DNA of 64,000 bases from Ramlibacter pinisoli (GCF_009758015.1 NZ_WSEL01000009.1:682001-746000); one strand, 5' to 3'. Shown: positions 26,345 through 35,984, counted from the first letter of the stretch. Translations and numbers: made by a program. Notes: generated from the sequence alone by a model not told the origin.

Positions 26345-29300
26345 CTAGGGCGTCGACGGCGCGGCGCGCAGGCGCGCGATGGCGGCCGGAAGGTCGGCCC
26401 AGGGCGGCTGGCCGGGAGCGAAGCGTCCCCGCATGTAGCCGGCCAGGTCGGCGACCTGCTCGTCGCTGAGCGCGTGGCGGAAGGCCGGCATGAACCCCAG
26501 GTCGCGGCCGGCCGGCTCGCGGATGCCGTCCAGGATGACACGCACCAGGTTGTCGGGGCGCGCGGCGTGCAGGCTGGTGTTCAGGGCCAGCGGCAGGTTG
26601 ACGCCCAGCAGGCGCGGCCCGTCCCCGTCGTGGTGGCAGGCGCTGCACGCGCCCTCGAACAGGCGCTGGCCGGTGCCCAGCAGGGCCGGCTGGCGCGCGG
26701 CGGCGGCGGCCACCACCGACCGCGCGAGGCCCGCCTCGTCGGCCACCGGCGCCTGGAAGCTGGCCAGGTAGGTGGCCATCGCACGGACGTCGTCGTCGGG
26801 CAGCACCGCCAGCTGCTGCACCACGGGCGCCATCGGGCCGGCCGCGATGCCGTGGTGCTGCGTGTGGCCGTGGCGCAGGTAGCGGTACAGCTCGTCGGCG
26901 GACCAGGGGACCGGCGAGCGCGACAGGCCCGTGAGCGCCGGCGCCTCCCAGCCCTCGACCATGGCGCCCCCCAGGTAGGACGCGCCGCCCCGTTCAGCGC
27001 CCAGCGCGTTGCGGGCCGTGTGGCAGGCGCCGCAATGGCCGACACCGTTGACCAGGTAGGCGCCGCGGTTCCACTCGGCCGGCCGTTGCGGCTGCGGCTG
27101 GAACGGCGTGGCGTCGTGGAACAAGCCCTTCCAGCCGGCCAGCAACGGCCGCACGCCGTAGGGGAACGCCAGCTGGTTCGCCGGCGTGGCGGCTTCGACG
27201 GCCGGCTGCGCCATCAGGTACGCATACAGCGCGACGAGGTCGTCGTCGGTCATCCTGGCGAACGCCGTGTACGGAAAGGCCGGGTAGAGATGGCGGCCGT
27301 CGCGCGAGACGCCCTCGCGCATCGCGCGCTGGAACGCGCTGAACGACCAGGCGCCGATGCCGGTGCGCGCGTCGGGCGTGAGGTTGGTGCTGTGGACCAC
27401 GCCGAACGGCGTCTCCAGGGCGCGCCCGCCGGCGTTGGGCACGCCGCCCGGCGCCGTGTGGCAGACCACGCAATCGCCGGCGGCGGCGAGCAGGCGGCCG
27501 CGCTCGATGGTGGCGGCGGTGTAGACCGCCGAGGTCGAGGCCGCCACCGGCGCGATGGCGGGCCGCCAGCCGGCCAGCGCGGCCACGGTGCCGAGGACGC
27601 CGGCGCCCAGCACCAGCGCGTGCGACCAGGCCGGCCGGCGGCGCGGCCAGGGCGCATCGGCCGGTGCGCCCCGCGGGGCGGCGGGCGCTGGCACCGGCTC
27701 CGCGGCGGCCGGCGGCCCGTGCAGCGCAGCCCGCACCACCTCCGGCGTGAACGGCGGCTGCCGCAGGCGCACGCCGGTGGCGTCGAAGATGGCATTGGCG
27801 ATGGCGGCCGTGCCCGGCACCGACGCCGCCTCCCCGGCGCCCAGCGGCGGCTCGCCGGGACGCGGCATGGTGACCACCTCGACCACCGGCACGTCGCGGA
27901 AGCTCAGGATGGGGTAGCTGCCCCATTCCTGGCTGGCGACGACGTTGGTCCCGGGCGCCAACTGCACCTGTTCCTTGAGCGCGCGGCTGGTGGTCTGCAG
28001 CACGTTGCCGTGCAGCTGGTGCTTCACCCCTTCGGGATTGATCATCAGGCCGGCGTCGTGGCCCACCACCACCCGGCTGACGTGCACTTCGCCGGTGGCG
28101 CGATCGACCTCGACGTCGGCCACCCAGGCCGCCCAGGCCGAGCCATGGCCCGGCCACTTGCTGTGCATGTAGCGCGCATAGGCCACGCCCTGCCCCTTCA
28201 CGAGGTCGCCGCCGGCGGACTGCTGCCGCGGCCCGCTGCGCGGCTGCCAGCCGGCGCGGTCGGCGGTGGCGCGCAGCAGCTCGGCGGCCCGTGTGTCCTT
28301 CAGGTGGCGCAGGCGGAAGGCGACCGGATCGGCGCCGGCCGCGGCGGCCAGCTCGTCGATGTAGCTCTCGTGCGCGAACGAGTTCGGCAGCGCCGAGACG
28401 CCGCGCAGCCAGGAAGCGCGCAGCACCGGCGGCATGTCGTTGACGGCCACGCGCAGGTTCTCGTAGTCGTACGGCGGGCGCGCGGTGCGGTCGCCCATCT
28501 CGAAGGCCTGCGCCACCGGCTCGATGGTGCGCGTGAGCAGCAGCGCCAGCGTGGGCGCTCCGTTGGACGGGTAGGAGGTCTGGAAGTCGTAGGCGGCGAC
28601 CGAGCCGTCGGCGGCGAGCCCGCCGTTCACCTGCATCAGCTGGGCCGCGCCCTTGGGCTCCCAGGCGTGCTCCTGCTCGCGCGTGAGCTGCACCCGCACC
28701 GGCGCACCCACCGCGCGCGACAGCAGGGCCGCGTCGGCCGCCACATCGTCGGCGCCGTTGCGGCCGTAGCAGCCGGCCGCCTCCATGCGCACGACGTCGA
28801 TGGCGGTGTCGGCCATGCCCATCAGCCGGGCCAGGTCGGCGCGCAGCACGTGCGGGCTCTGCGAGCCGGCCCAGACCGTCATGCGCTCGCCCTGCCAGTC
28901 GGCCAGCGCACACGAGGGCCCGATGGAGGCATGCATCTGGTAGGGCCAGACGTAGGTGCGCGGCATCGGGTGCGCGGCGCGGGCGATGGCGCCGTCGACG
29001 TCGCCCTGCTCCACCAGGCGGCGCTGGGTGGCCGGGTTGGCACGCAGCATCCCGGCCAGGTCGGCCTGGTCCGGCAGCCCGGGCCAGGCCTTCCAGCGCA
29101 CCCGCAGCTCGCGCAGGGCCTGCTCGGCGTGTTCCTCGCGCTCGGCCACGATGCCGACGAAGTCGCGGATGACGACCACCGCCCGGATCCCCGGGATGTG
29201 GGCGATGGAGGCTTCGTCCACTGCCTCCAGCGTGTTGCCGATGAAGTCGCCGTGGTCGGCGCCCGCATAGGGTGGCCGCACCACCCGCCCGTGCAGCATG

Positions 29301-29965
29301 CCGGGCACCCGCATGTCGTGCACGAAGACCAGCCCGCCGGTGGCCTTGGCCGGGATGTCGATGCGCGGCACGCCGTGGCCGACGATGCGGTAGTCGTCCG
29401 GATGCTTGACGGGCGTGGCGGGGTCCAGCGGCAACTCGACGTGCTGCCCGTGCAGCAGCGCGCCGTAGCCCAGCTTGCGGTCGGGTTCCTCGACCACGCG
29501 CACGCTGCCGTTGCGCAGGCTGAGGGCGGACGGTGCGACGCCCAGTTCCCCGGCGGCGCGCACCAGCAGCCAGACCCGGGCCTGGGCCGCCGCCGCACGC
29601 AGCGGGGCGCCGTGGACCTGCAGGGACGCGCTCGCGATGGTGGGCCCCTGGTTGGGCGCCATGGCGGTGGTGCCCAGCACGGTGGCGACGCAGGCCAGCG
29701 GGACGTCGAGTTCCTCGGCCACGATCTGGGCCAGCGCCGTGGCCAGGCCGGTGCCCAGGTCGACGTGGCCGTGCAGCGCCGTGACGCTGCCGTCGTCCCA
29801 CACGGCCAGCAGGATCTCGGGCCCCTCGGCCGGGTTGCCCGGCACCACGGCCGGCTGGCCCGGCACGGGCGGCAGCGCCGGGGGCGGTTCGCGCGTGACC
29901 AGCAGCACGCCGGTGGCGGCGTGGAAGTCCGCCCGGCTGCGCGGCTGGTCGGCGCGCCGGCTCAT
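26345..29965 (-). CDS. nicB: Nicotinate dehydrogenase large subunit, molybdopterin domain fused to triheme cytochrome c
   Basis: This 1206-residue protein combines an isoquinoline-oxidoreductase-type molybdenum-cofactor domain (about 1-760), a membrane helix (about 779-800, ALVLGAGVLGTVAALAGW) and a cytochrome c region with three CxxCH motifs: CVVCH (831), CGACH (978) and CSACH (1107). The active-site Glu lies in PPLGAGEAASVPG (about 712). Architecture and length match NicB of Pseudomonas putida, which hydroxylates nicotinate to 6-hydroxynicotinate and passes electrons to cytochrome c. The gene follows nicA with a 4-bp overlap. The nicotinamidase, 6-hydroxynicotinate reductase and enamidase genes nearby strongly support nicotinate as substrate. 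Confidence 0.85.
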   Translation of the reverse strand: MSRRADQPRSRADFHAATGVLLVTREPPPALPPVPGQPAVVPGNPAEGPEILLAVWDDGSVTALHGHVDLGTGLATALAQIVAEELDVPLACVATVLGTTAMAPNQGPTIASASLQVHGAPLRAAAAQARVWLLVRAAGELGVAPSALSLRNGSVRVVEEPDRKLGYGALLHGQHVELPLDPATPVKHPDDYRIVGHGVPRIDIPAKATGGLVFVHDMRVPGMLHGRVVRPPYAGADHGDFIGNTLEAVDEASIAHIPGIRAVVVIRDFVGIVAEREEHAEQALRELRVRWKAWPGLPDQADLAGMLRANPATQRRLVEQGDVDGAIARAAHPMPRTYVWPYQMHASIGPSCALADWQGERMTVWAGSQSPHVLRADLARLMGMADTAIDVVRMEAAGCYGRNGADDVAADAALLSRAVGAPVRVQLTREQEHAWEPKGAAQLMQVNGGLAADGSVAAYDFQTSYPSNGAPTLALLLTRTIEPVAQAFEMGDRTARPPYDYENLRVAVNDMPPVLRASWLRGVSALPNSFAHESYIDELAAAAGADPVAFRLRHLKDTRAAELLRATADRAGWQPRSGPRQQSAGGDLVKGQGVAYARYMHSKWPGHGSAWAAWVADVEVDRATGEVHVSRVVVGHDAGLMINPEGVKHQLHGNVLQTTSRALKEQVQLAPGTNVVASQEWGSYPILSFRDVPVVEVVTMPRPGEPPLGAGEAASVPGTAAIANAIFDATGVRLRQPPFTPEVVRAALHGPPAAAEPVPAPAAPRGAPADAPWPRRRPAWSHALVLGAGVLGTVAALAGWRPAIAPVAASTSAVYTAATIERGRLLAAAGDCVVCHTAPGGVPNAGGRALETPFGVVHSTNLTPDARTGIGAWSFSAFQRAMREGVSRDGRHLYPAFPYTAFARMTDDDLVALYAYLMAQPAVEAATPANQLAFPYGVRPLLAGWKGLFHDATPFQPQPQRPAEWNRGAYLVNGVGHCGACHTARNALGAERGGASYLGGAMVEGWEAPALTGLSRSPVPWSADELYRYLRHGHTQHHGIAAGPMAPVVQQLAVLPDDDVRAMATYLASFQAPVADEAGLARSVVAAAAARQPALLGTGQRLFEGACSACHHDGDGPRLLGVNLPLALNTSLHAARPDNLVRVILDGIREPAGRDLGFMPAFRHALSDEQVADLAGYMRGRFAPGQPPWADLPAAIARLRAAPSTP

Positions 29966-30435
29966 GCCCGCAGCCGCCGCGCGGCCAGCCGCACCGCCTC
30001 GAGGATTTCCAGGTGGCAGCCGCAGCGGCACAGGTTGGCGGACAGCTCGCGCCGGATGTCGGCCTCGCTCGGGTCGGGGTTGCGCGCCAGCAGCGCCACC
30101 GTCATCAGGACCATGCCATTGAGGCAATAGCCGCACTGGGCCGCCTGGGCGTCGATGAAGGCCTGCTGCACCGGATGCGGCGCCGCGGCGGTGCCCAGCC
30201 CTTCCAGGGTGGTGATGGCGCGGCCGGCCACGCCGCCGGCCGGGATGGCGCACGCGCGCGCGGCGATGCCGTCGACCAGCACGGTGCAGGAGCCGCACTC
30301 GCCCAGGCCGCAGCCGTACTTGGGGCCGTTGAGCCCCAGGTCGTTGCGCAGCACGGTCAGCAACGAGGCCTGGCCGGACACCGGCAACCGGTGCGCCTGC
30401 CCGTTGACCTGGAGGGTGACCGTGGCCGGGTGCAT
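29962..30435 (-). CDS. nicA: Nicotinate dehydrogenase small [2Fe-2S] subunit
   Basis: This 157-residue iron-sulfur subunit passes electrons from the molybdenum site to the cytochrome domains. A plant-type [2Fe-2S] cluster uses Cys42, 47, 50 and 62 (GCGLGECGSC). The second cluster uses Cys101, 104, 136 and 138 (QCGYC; LCRCGC), as in xanthine-dehydrogenase-family small subunits. The length equals that of P. putida NicA. It overlaps nicB by 4 bp and lies 22 bp after the nicotinamidase gene in the same leftward operon. Confidence 0.9.
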   Translation of the reverse strand: MHPATVTLQVNGQAHRLPVSGQASLLTVLRNDLGLNGPKYGCGLGECGSCTVLVDGIAARACAIPAGGVAGRAITTLEGLGTAAAPHPVQQAFIDAQAAQCGYCLNGMVLMTVALLARNPDPSEADIRRELSANLCRCGCHLEILEAVRLAARRLRA

Positions 30436-30457
30436 CGGTCCGGCGTCGCCTGCTCGC

Positions 30458-31183
30458 TCAGCCCAGGACGTCGGCCGACTGGATGCGCTTGACGCCCTTG
30501 GACGTCATCTGCTTCCAGGCCGCCGCCAGCGACCCGTTCAGGTCGATCGCGCGGGTGGCGTCCTCGATGACATAGGTCTCGAAGCCCAGCTTGCGTGCAT
30601 CCATCGCCGTCCAGGCCACGCAGAAATCGGTGGCCAGCCCGGTGATGTAGACCGTGCGGATGCCGCGCTGCTTGAGGTAGCCGCCCAGGCCGGTGGCGCT
30701 CTTGTGGTCGGCCTCCTCGAAGGCGGAGTAGCTGTCCATGGCCTTGTGGTAGCCCTTGCGCACGATCAGCTGGGCGGTGGGCAGCTTCAGGTCCTTGTGC
30801 AGCGCCGCATCGTCGGTGCCCTGCACGCAATGGTCGGGCCACAGCACCTGCTGCCCGTACGACAGCTTGGTGGTCTCGAACGGCTTCTTGCCCGGATGGC
30901 TGCTGGCGAACGAGGCGTGGCCGGGCGTGTGCCAGTCCTGCGTGACCACGATGTTCTCGAACGACCCGGCCAGCTTGTTGATGATGGGCACGACCTCGTC
31001 GCCCTTGCCCACCGGCAGCGTGCCGCCCGGCACGAAGCAGTTCTGCACGTCGACCACGATGAGGGCCGCCTTGGCTCCGGTGTCGGGCTTGCCCGCCGCG
31101 AACAGCGGGCCGAAGGGGACGGCGGATGCGGCGAGGCCGAGTGCGCCGTGGCGCAGGAAGGTTCTTCGTTCGAGGCTTGGCAT
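30458..31183 (-). CDS. pncA: Exported nicotinamidase (isochorismatase fold)
   Basis: This 241-residue hydrolase converts nicotinamide to nicotinate and ammonia. The catalytic triad is Asp45 (LIVVDVQNCF), Lys143 (VRKGYHK) and Cys188 (LATDFCVAW). Metal ligands lie in TQDWHTPGHASF. Unlike cytosolic PncA, it begins with a twin-arginine signal (RRTFLRHGALGLAASAVPFG), so it should act in the periplasm. AGGAG precedes the ATG. Location between the ABC importer genes and nicAB links nicotinamide cleavage to nicotinate uptake and hydroxylation. Confidence 0.92.
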   Translation of the reverse strand: MPSLERRTFLRHGALGLAASAVPFGPLFAAGKPDTGAKAALIVVDVQNCFVPGGTLPVGKGDEVVPIINKLAGSFENIVVTQDWHTPGHASFASSHPGKKPFETTKLSYGQQVLWPDHCVQGTDDAALHKDLKLPTAQLIVRKGYHKAMDSYSAFEEADHKSATGLGGYLKQRGIRTVYITGLATDFCVAWTAMDARKLGFETYVIEDATRAIDLNGSLAAAWKQMTSKGVKRIQSADVLG

Positions 31184-31233
31184 GGCGTGCTCCTGGTGGG
31201 GAAGGATGGAATGGCGTGGGGTGCCCTGGGCCT

Positions 31234-31992
31234 TCAGACGCTCAGGTGGTTGCGCCGCACTTCGTCGTTGGCCGCCAGGTCCGCCATCGGACCCTGGAAG
31301 CGGATCTGGCCCTTCTCGAGCACGTAGGCCCGGTCGGAGACGAGTTCGGCGAAATGCATGTTCTGCTCGGACAGCAGGATGCTCACGCCCTGCGCCTTGA
31401 GCTCCACGATCATCAGGGCCATCTGCTCGACGATGACGGGCGCCACGCCTTCGGACGGCTCGTCGAGCAGGACCAGGTAGGGGTTGCCCATCAGCGTGCG
31501 CGCCACGGTGAGCATCTGCTGCTCCCCCCCGCTCATGCGCCCGCCCGGCCTCTCGCGCATCTCGCCCAGGTTGGGGAACAGCTGGAACAGCCGCTCCGGC
31601 GTCCAGGCCGGCGCCGGCTGGCCCTCGGGCCAGGTGCGCGCGGGCTGGCGGCCCACGGCCAGGTTCTCCATCACCGTGAGGTCGGTGAAGATGCGCCGGT
31701 CCTCGGGCACGAAGCCCAGGCCCAGGCGCGCCACGTCGTGTGGCTGCGCGCGCGAGATGTCGCGGCCCATGAAGTCGAGCGTGCCGCGCCGCCGGTCCAG
31801 CAGGCCCATCAGCGCCTTCAGGGTGGTGGACTTGCCGGCGCCGTTGCGGCCCATGAGCGCCACGACCTCGCCGCGCCGCACTTCCAGGTCGACGTCGAAC
31901 AGGATCTGCGCCGCGCCGTACCAGGCCGACAGGCCCTGCGCGCGCAGCAGCGGCGCGTTGCCGACGTTCACGTAGGGATGCGAGGCACTCAT
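31234..31992 (-). CDS. Branched-chain-type ABC transporter ATPase (LivF-like), nicotinate cluster
   Basis: This is a 252-residue ATPase with Walker A GRNGAGKST, signature MSGGEQQML, Walker B YLVLLDEPSEG and the H-loop replaced by a SEQN segment, as usual for LivF proteins. It pairs with the LivG-like ATPase whose stop codon overlaps its start (TGATG). Being inside the nicotinate operon, the importer probably brings in nicotinate, nicotinamide or 6-hydroxynicotinate rather than an amino acid; this is inferred from context. Confidence 0.9.
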   Translation of the reverse strand: MSASHPYVNVGNAPLLRAQGLSAWYGAAQILFDVDLEVRRGEVVALMGRNGAGKSTTLKALMGLLDRRRGTLDFMGRDISRAQPHDVARLGLGFVPEDRRIFTDLTVMENLAVGRQPARTWPEGQPAPAWTPERLFQLFPNLGEMRERPGGRMSGGEQQMLTVARTLMGNPYLVLLDEPSEGVAPVIVEQMALMIVELKAQGVSILLSEQNMHFAELVSDRAYVLEKGQIRFQGPMADLAANDEVRRNHLSV

Positions 31993-32774
31993 CACGCCGC
32001 CGCCTTGGTGGCCGCGGCCACCTTCTCGAAGGTCTTGCCGGTGCCGAAGTAGACCTCCTGCACCTTGGGATGGTCGCGGATCTCGGCCGGCCGGCCCTGC
32101 GCGATCAGCCGGCCGCGCGCCAGCACGATCAGGCGGTCGGCATAGGCGAACACCACGTCCATGCTGTGCTCGGTGAACAGCACCGCCAGCCCGCGCTCGA
32201 CCACCAGCCGCTTGGTGAGCGCCATGAGTTCGTTGCGCTCGCGCGGCGCCATGCCGGCCGTAGGCTCGTCCATCAGCAGCAGCTTGGGCTCGTTGGCCAT
32301 GGCGATGGCCAGCTCGACCCGCTTGACGTCGCCGTAGGCCAGCACGCTGCACGGCCTGTCGGCCTGCTCGGCCATGCCGACCTGCGCCAGCAGCCGCAGG
32401 GCGTCGTCGCGGCGGTGCGCGGCGGCCGGGCGCCAGAGCGAATACAGCTTGTGGTCGGCCGACAGCAGCGCCATCTGCACGTTCTCGACCACGGTGAGCG
32501 AGGCGAAGGTCTCGGCGATCTGGAAGGTGCGGCTCACGCCCATGCGCCAGATCGCGCGCGGCCTCAGGCCGACCAGCTCGCGCCCTTCCAGGCGGATGGA
32601 GCCGCTGTCGCAGCGCAGCTGGCCGTTGACCATGTTGAAGGTGGTCGACTTGCCGGCGCCATTGGGCCCGATGAGCGCCAGCAGCTCGCCGGCCGCGAGC
32701 TCGAAATCGATGCCGTCGACGGCGCGCACGCCGCCGAACGACTTGCCCAGCCCCTTGACCTGCAGCAGGCTCAT
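31992..32774 (-). CDS. Branched-chain-type ABC transporter ATPase (LivG-like), nicotinate cluster
   Basis: This is a 260-residue ATPase: Walker A GPNGAGKST, RTFQIAETFASLTVVENV typical of LivG, signature region LAYGDVKRVELA in place of LSGGQ, Walker B LLLMDEPTAGMAP and H-loop FTEHSMDVVF. It is the second nucleotide-binding subunit of the importer. It overlaps the fused permease gene upstream by 4 bp and the LivF-like gene downstream by 1 bp, so the three are translationally coupled. Confidence 0.9.
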   Translation of the reverse strand: MSLLQVKGLGKSFGGVRAVDGIDFELAAGELLALIGPNGAGKSTTFNMVNGQLRCDSGSIRLEGRELVGLRPRAIWRMGVSRTFQIAETFASLTVVENVQMALLSADHKLYSLWRPAAAHRRDDALRLLAQVGMAEQADRPCSVLAYGDVKRVELAIAMANEPKLLLMDEPTAGMAPRERNELMALTKRLVVERGLAVLFTEHSMDVVFAYADRLIVLARGRLIAQGRPAEIRDHPKVQEVYFGTGKTFEKVAAATKAAA

Positions 32775-34663
32775 GGCCGCACCCCGGCGCCGCGGCGCTG
32801 CTGGACCTGGCGCAGGAATCCGGCGATGCCCATCGGGAACAGCAGCACCAGCAGCAGGATGACGGCGCCCAGGGTGGCGCGCCAGTAGTCGGTGTTGCGT
32901 GCCACCGTGTCGTGCAGCCAGGTGAACGTGACCGCGCCCACGAGCGGGCCGGACAGGGTCTGGATGCCGCCCAGCAGCACCATCACCAGCGCGTCGACCG
33001 ACTTGCCCACGTGCAGGCTGTCAGGCGAGATGCTGCCCTTGGAAAAGGCGAACAGCGCGCCGGCCAGGCCGGCGAACAGGCCGACCAGCACGAACGCGAC
33101 CCACTGCATGCGCCGCACGTCGATGCCGATGGCGTCGGCCCGCAGCGCCGAGTCGCGGGCGGCCCGGATGGCGTAGCCGAACGGCGAGAACAGCGCGCGC
33201 CGCAGCCACAGCACGCTGCCGGCGACCAGCAGCAGGGTGAGGTAGTAGTAGCTGCGCCGGTCGGCCAGCCAGGACGAGGGCCAGACGCCGGTGAGCCCGT
33301 TGCTGCCCCCGGTGAAGCCGTCCCACTGGAACACGACGGCCCAGGTGATCTGCGCGAAGGCCAGCGTGAGCATGGCCAGGTAGACGCCCGACAGGCGCAC
33401 GCAGAACCAGCCGAACACCAGCGCGCCCAGCGCCGCCACCGCCGGGGCGACCAGCAGCGCGCCTTCCATCGGCAGGCCGATGCTGCGCACCAGCAACGCG
33501 GCACCGTAGGCGCCGAGCCCGAAGTAGGCGGCGTGGCCGAACGAGTGCATCCCGGCCGGGCCCATGATGAAGTGCAGGCTGGCCGCGAACAGCGCGGCGA
33601 TCAGCAGGTCGATGGCCAGCACCGTGACGTAGGGCGAGCCCGCCGTGGCCAGCGGCAGCAGCACCAGGCCGGCCAGCAGCACCGCGGCCGACACCTGGAA
33701 CGGCCGGCCTCCGGGGCGCAGCGGCGCCTCGGCCTCCCCCACGTGGCGGCTGATCGACTGCGGCCGCCCCATCAGGCCCCAGGGCCGCACGACCAGCACC
33801 ACCGCCATGACGAGGAACTCGACCACCAGCGTGAGCTTGGACATCGAGAGGCTGATGCCGGCCACCTCGACCAGCCCGAGCCAGATGCACAGGGCCTTGA
33901 GTTCGGCGATCAACAGCGCCGAGACGTACGCGCCGGGGATGGACCCCATGCCGCCGACCACGACGACCACGAAGGCCGAGCCGATGGTGAGCAGGTCCAT
34001 CTCGAGGTTGGCCGGCTCGCGCGGCAGCTGCAGTGCGCCGCCCAGGCCGGCCAGCATGGCGCCCAGCGCGAACACGCTGGTGAACAGCCAGGCCTGGTTG
34101 ACGCCCAGGGCGCTGACCATCTCGCGGTCCTGCGTGGCGGCGCGCACCAGCGTGCCCCAGCGGGTGCGCGTGAGCACCAGCCACAGCGCGCCCAGCACCA
34201 GGGGGCCGACCGCGATCATGAACAGGTCGTAGGCCGGGAAGCGCCGCCCGAGGATCTGGATCGAGCCGGCCAGGCCCGGCGCGCGCGGCCCGAGCAGTTC
34301 CTCGGGGCCCCAGGTCCAGAGCGCGGCGTCCTTGATGACCAGCACCAGCGCGAAAGTGGCCAGCAGCTGCAGCAGTTCGGGCGCGCGGTAGATGCGCCGC
34401 AGCAGGGTGATCTCGATGACGGCGCCGAGGGCGCCGACGGCCAGCGACGCCAGCAGCAGCGCCGGCCAGAACCAGGCGCCGCCGCCGCTGGCCTGCACCA
34501 GCGAATAGGCACCGTAGATGCCCAGCATGTAGAAGGAGCCATGCGCGAAATTGACGATGCGCGTGACCCCGAAGATGAGCGACAGGCCCGCCCCCACCAG
34601 GAACAGCGAGGAGGCGCCGGCCAGCCCGTTGAGCAGCTGGACGACGAAACCGGACAGGTCCAT
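32771..34663 (-). CDS. Fused branched-chain-type ABC permease (LivH-LivM)
   Basis: This is a 630-residue inner-membrane protein. The first half is LivH-like (GAGLSLIFGVTRIVNFAHGS; VVVVVGGMGSIPGAYVSALL) and the second half is LivM-like (MGPAGMHSFGHAAYFGLGAY; GGIQTLSGPLVGA). They are joined by a linker near residues 300-325 (PQSISRHVGEAEAPLRPGG). Two-in-one LivHM proteins occur but are less common than separate subunits; the second Liv cluster in this window keeps them separate. It works with the neighbouring ATPases and binding protein. Confidence 0.9.
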   Translation of the reverse strand: MDLSGFVVQLLNGLAGASSLFLVGAGLSLIFGVTRIVNFAHGSFYMLGIYGAYSLVQASGGGAWFWPALLLASLAVGALGAVIEITLLRRIYRAPELLQLLATFALVLVIKDAALWTWGPEELLGPRAPGLAGSIQILGRRFPAYDLFMIAVGPLVLGALWLVLTRTRWGTLVRAATQDREMVSALGVNQAWLFTSVFALGAMLAGLGGALQLPREPANLEMDLLTIGSAFVVVVVGGMGSIPGAYVSALLIAELKALCIWLGLVEVAGISLSMSKLTLVVEFLVMAVVLVVRPWGLMGRPQSISRHVGEAEAPLRPGGRPFQVSAAVLLAGLVLLPLATAGSPYVTVLAIDLLIAALFAASLHFIMGPAGMHSFGHAAYFGLGAYGAALLVRSIGLPMEGALLVAPAVAALGALVFGWFCVRLSGVYLAMLTLAFAQITWAVVFQWDGFTGGSNGLTGVWPSSWLADRRSYYYLTLLLVAGSVLWLRRALFSPFGYAIRAARDSALRADAIGIDVRRMQWVAFVLVGLFAGLAGALFAFSKGSISPDSLHVGKSVDALVMVLLGGIQTLSGPLVGAVTFTWLHDTVARNTDYWRATLGAVILLLVLLFPMGIAGFLRQVQQRRGAGVRP

Positions 34664-34706
34664 GGACGCGGGACGGGCGGGTGCGGCGGGTCGGGTTCGC
34701 GCTCGC

Positions 34707-35927
34707 TCAGGGCGCCGCGCGCATCTTCTTCACTTCCTCGTCGGACGGCAGGTACTTGGCCCCGTCGAGGTACTTGTAGTCGACCATGGTGCCGGCGCCG
34801 TTGCGGTTGGCGGTGCGGCCCACGTAGGCGCCCATGGTGGACTGGTGGTCGAGGGCGCGGTAGGTGACCTTGCCGAACGGGGTCAGGACTTCCAGGCCGG
34901 AGAAGGCTTCGATGAGCTTCTCGGTGTCGGTGCTCCTGGCCTTCTTCATGCCCTCGGCCAGCGACTTGATGGTGCTGTAGCCGACCACCGAACCCAGGCG
35001 CGGGTGATCCTTGTACTTGCCCTGGTAGGCCAGGAAGAACGCCTTGTGCTCCGGCGTCTGGATGCCGTACCACGGATAGCCCGTGACCACCCAGCCGTTG
35101 GGCGTCTCGTCCTTCAGCGGGTCGAGGTACTCGGGCTCGCCGGTCAGCAGGCTGACCACCTCGCGGCCATGGAACAGGCCGCGCGTGTTGCCCTCGCGCA
35201 CGAACTTCGACAGGTCGGCGGCGAACAGCACGTTGAAGATGGCGTCGGGCTTGGCATCGGCCAGGGCCTGCACCACGCTGCCGGCGTCGACCCGGCCCAG
35301 CGGCGGGGCCTGCTCGGCGACGAATTCGACGTCGGGCTGCGCCGCCTTCAGCAGCGCCTTGAAGGTGGCGGCCGCCGACTGGCCGTACTCGTAGTTCGGG
35401 TACACGATGGCCCAGCGCTTCTTCTTCATCTTGGCCGCCTCGGGCACCAGCATGGCGGCCTGCATGTAGGTCGAGGTGCGCAGGCGGAAGGTGTAGCGGT
35501 TGCCGTTCTGCCAGACGATCTTGTCGGTGAGCGGCTCGCCGGCCAGGAAGAACACCTTCTTCTGCTTGGCGAAGTCGGTCAGCGCCAGGCCGATGTTGGA
35601 CAGGAAGGAGCCGGCCAGCACGTCGACCTGCTCGCGCGCCAGCAGCTCCTCGGCGGCGCGCACGGCCTCGCCGGGGTTGCCGTTGTCGTCGCGCACGAAC
35701 AGCTCCACCTTGCGGCCGTTGATGCCACCGGCCGCGTTGATCTCCTCCACGGCCAGGTCCATGCCCTTGCGGTAGGGCTCCAGGAAGGCCGGCTGCGCCT
35801 TGTAGCTGTTGATCTCGCCGATCTTGATCGGCTTCTGCGCCTGGGCGTGGACGGTGGTCGCCGCCAGCGCCCCCGTGGTGGCGAGGACCGCGGCAGCGGT
35901 CTTCAGCAGGTTCCAGGTGAATGTCAT
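34707..35927 (-). CDS. ABC transporter substrate-binding protein (Leu/Ile/Val-like fold)
   Basis: This is a 406-residue periplasmic receptor with a signal peptide ending near VHAQA. The type I fold shows PIKIGEINSYKAQPAFLEPY, AVEEINAAGGINGRKVELFV and VVGYSTIKSLAEGMKKA. TGGAG lies upstream of the ATG. It lies between the DUF1185 genes and the permease gene in the long leftward operon. The ligand is probably a pyridine carboxylate because of the surrounding nicotinate genes; direct sequence proof is lacking. Confidence 0.88.
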   Translation of the reverse strand: MTFTWNLLKTAAAVLATTGALAATTVHAQAQKPIKIGEINSYKAQPAFLEPYRKGMDLAVEEINAAGGINGRKVELFVRDDNGNPGEAVRAAEELLAREQVDVLAGSFLSNIGLALTDFAKQKKVFFLAGEPLTDKIVWQNGNRYTFRLRTSTYMQAAMLVPEAAKMKKKRWAIVYPNYEYGQSAAATFKALLKAAQPDVEFVAEQAPPLGRVDAGSVVQALADAKPDAIFNVLFAADLSKFVREGNTRGLFHGREVVSLLTGEPEYLDPLKDETPNGWVVTGYPWYGIQTPEHKAFFLAYQGKYKDHPRLGSVVGYSTIKSLAEGMKKARSTDTEKLIEAFSGLEVLTPFGKVTYRALDHQSTMGAYVGRTANRNGAGTMVDYKYLDGAKYLPSDEEVKKMRAAP

Positions 35928-35984
35928 CTCGGGCTCCAGGGATGGAAGTGGAAAAAAGTGAAGTGCTCGGTGGCAGGTGGGAGC

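Noticed and set aside
26021..30130. Very long open frame (1369 codons) on the + strand opposite the nicotinate dehydrogenase genes
   Set aside because: The translation is low-complexity Arg/Gly/Ala/His-rich text typical of an antisense shadow in GC-rich DNA, while the opposite strand encodes clear cofactor-binding motifs.
26345..30435. Assignment of the molybdenum enzyme as isoquinoline 1-oxidoreductase or aldehyde dehydrogenase
   Set aside because: The fold is shared, but subunit lengths, the triheme fusion and the linked nicotinamidase, Hnr and enamidase genes favour nicotinate dehydrogenase.
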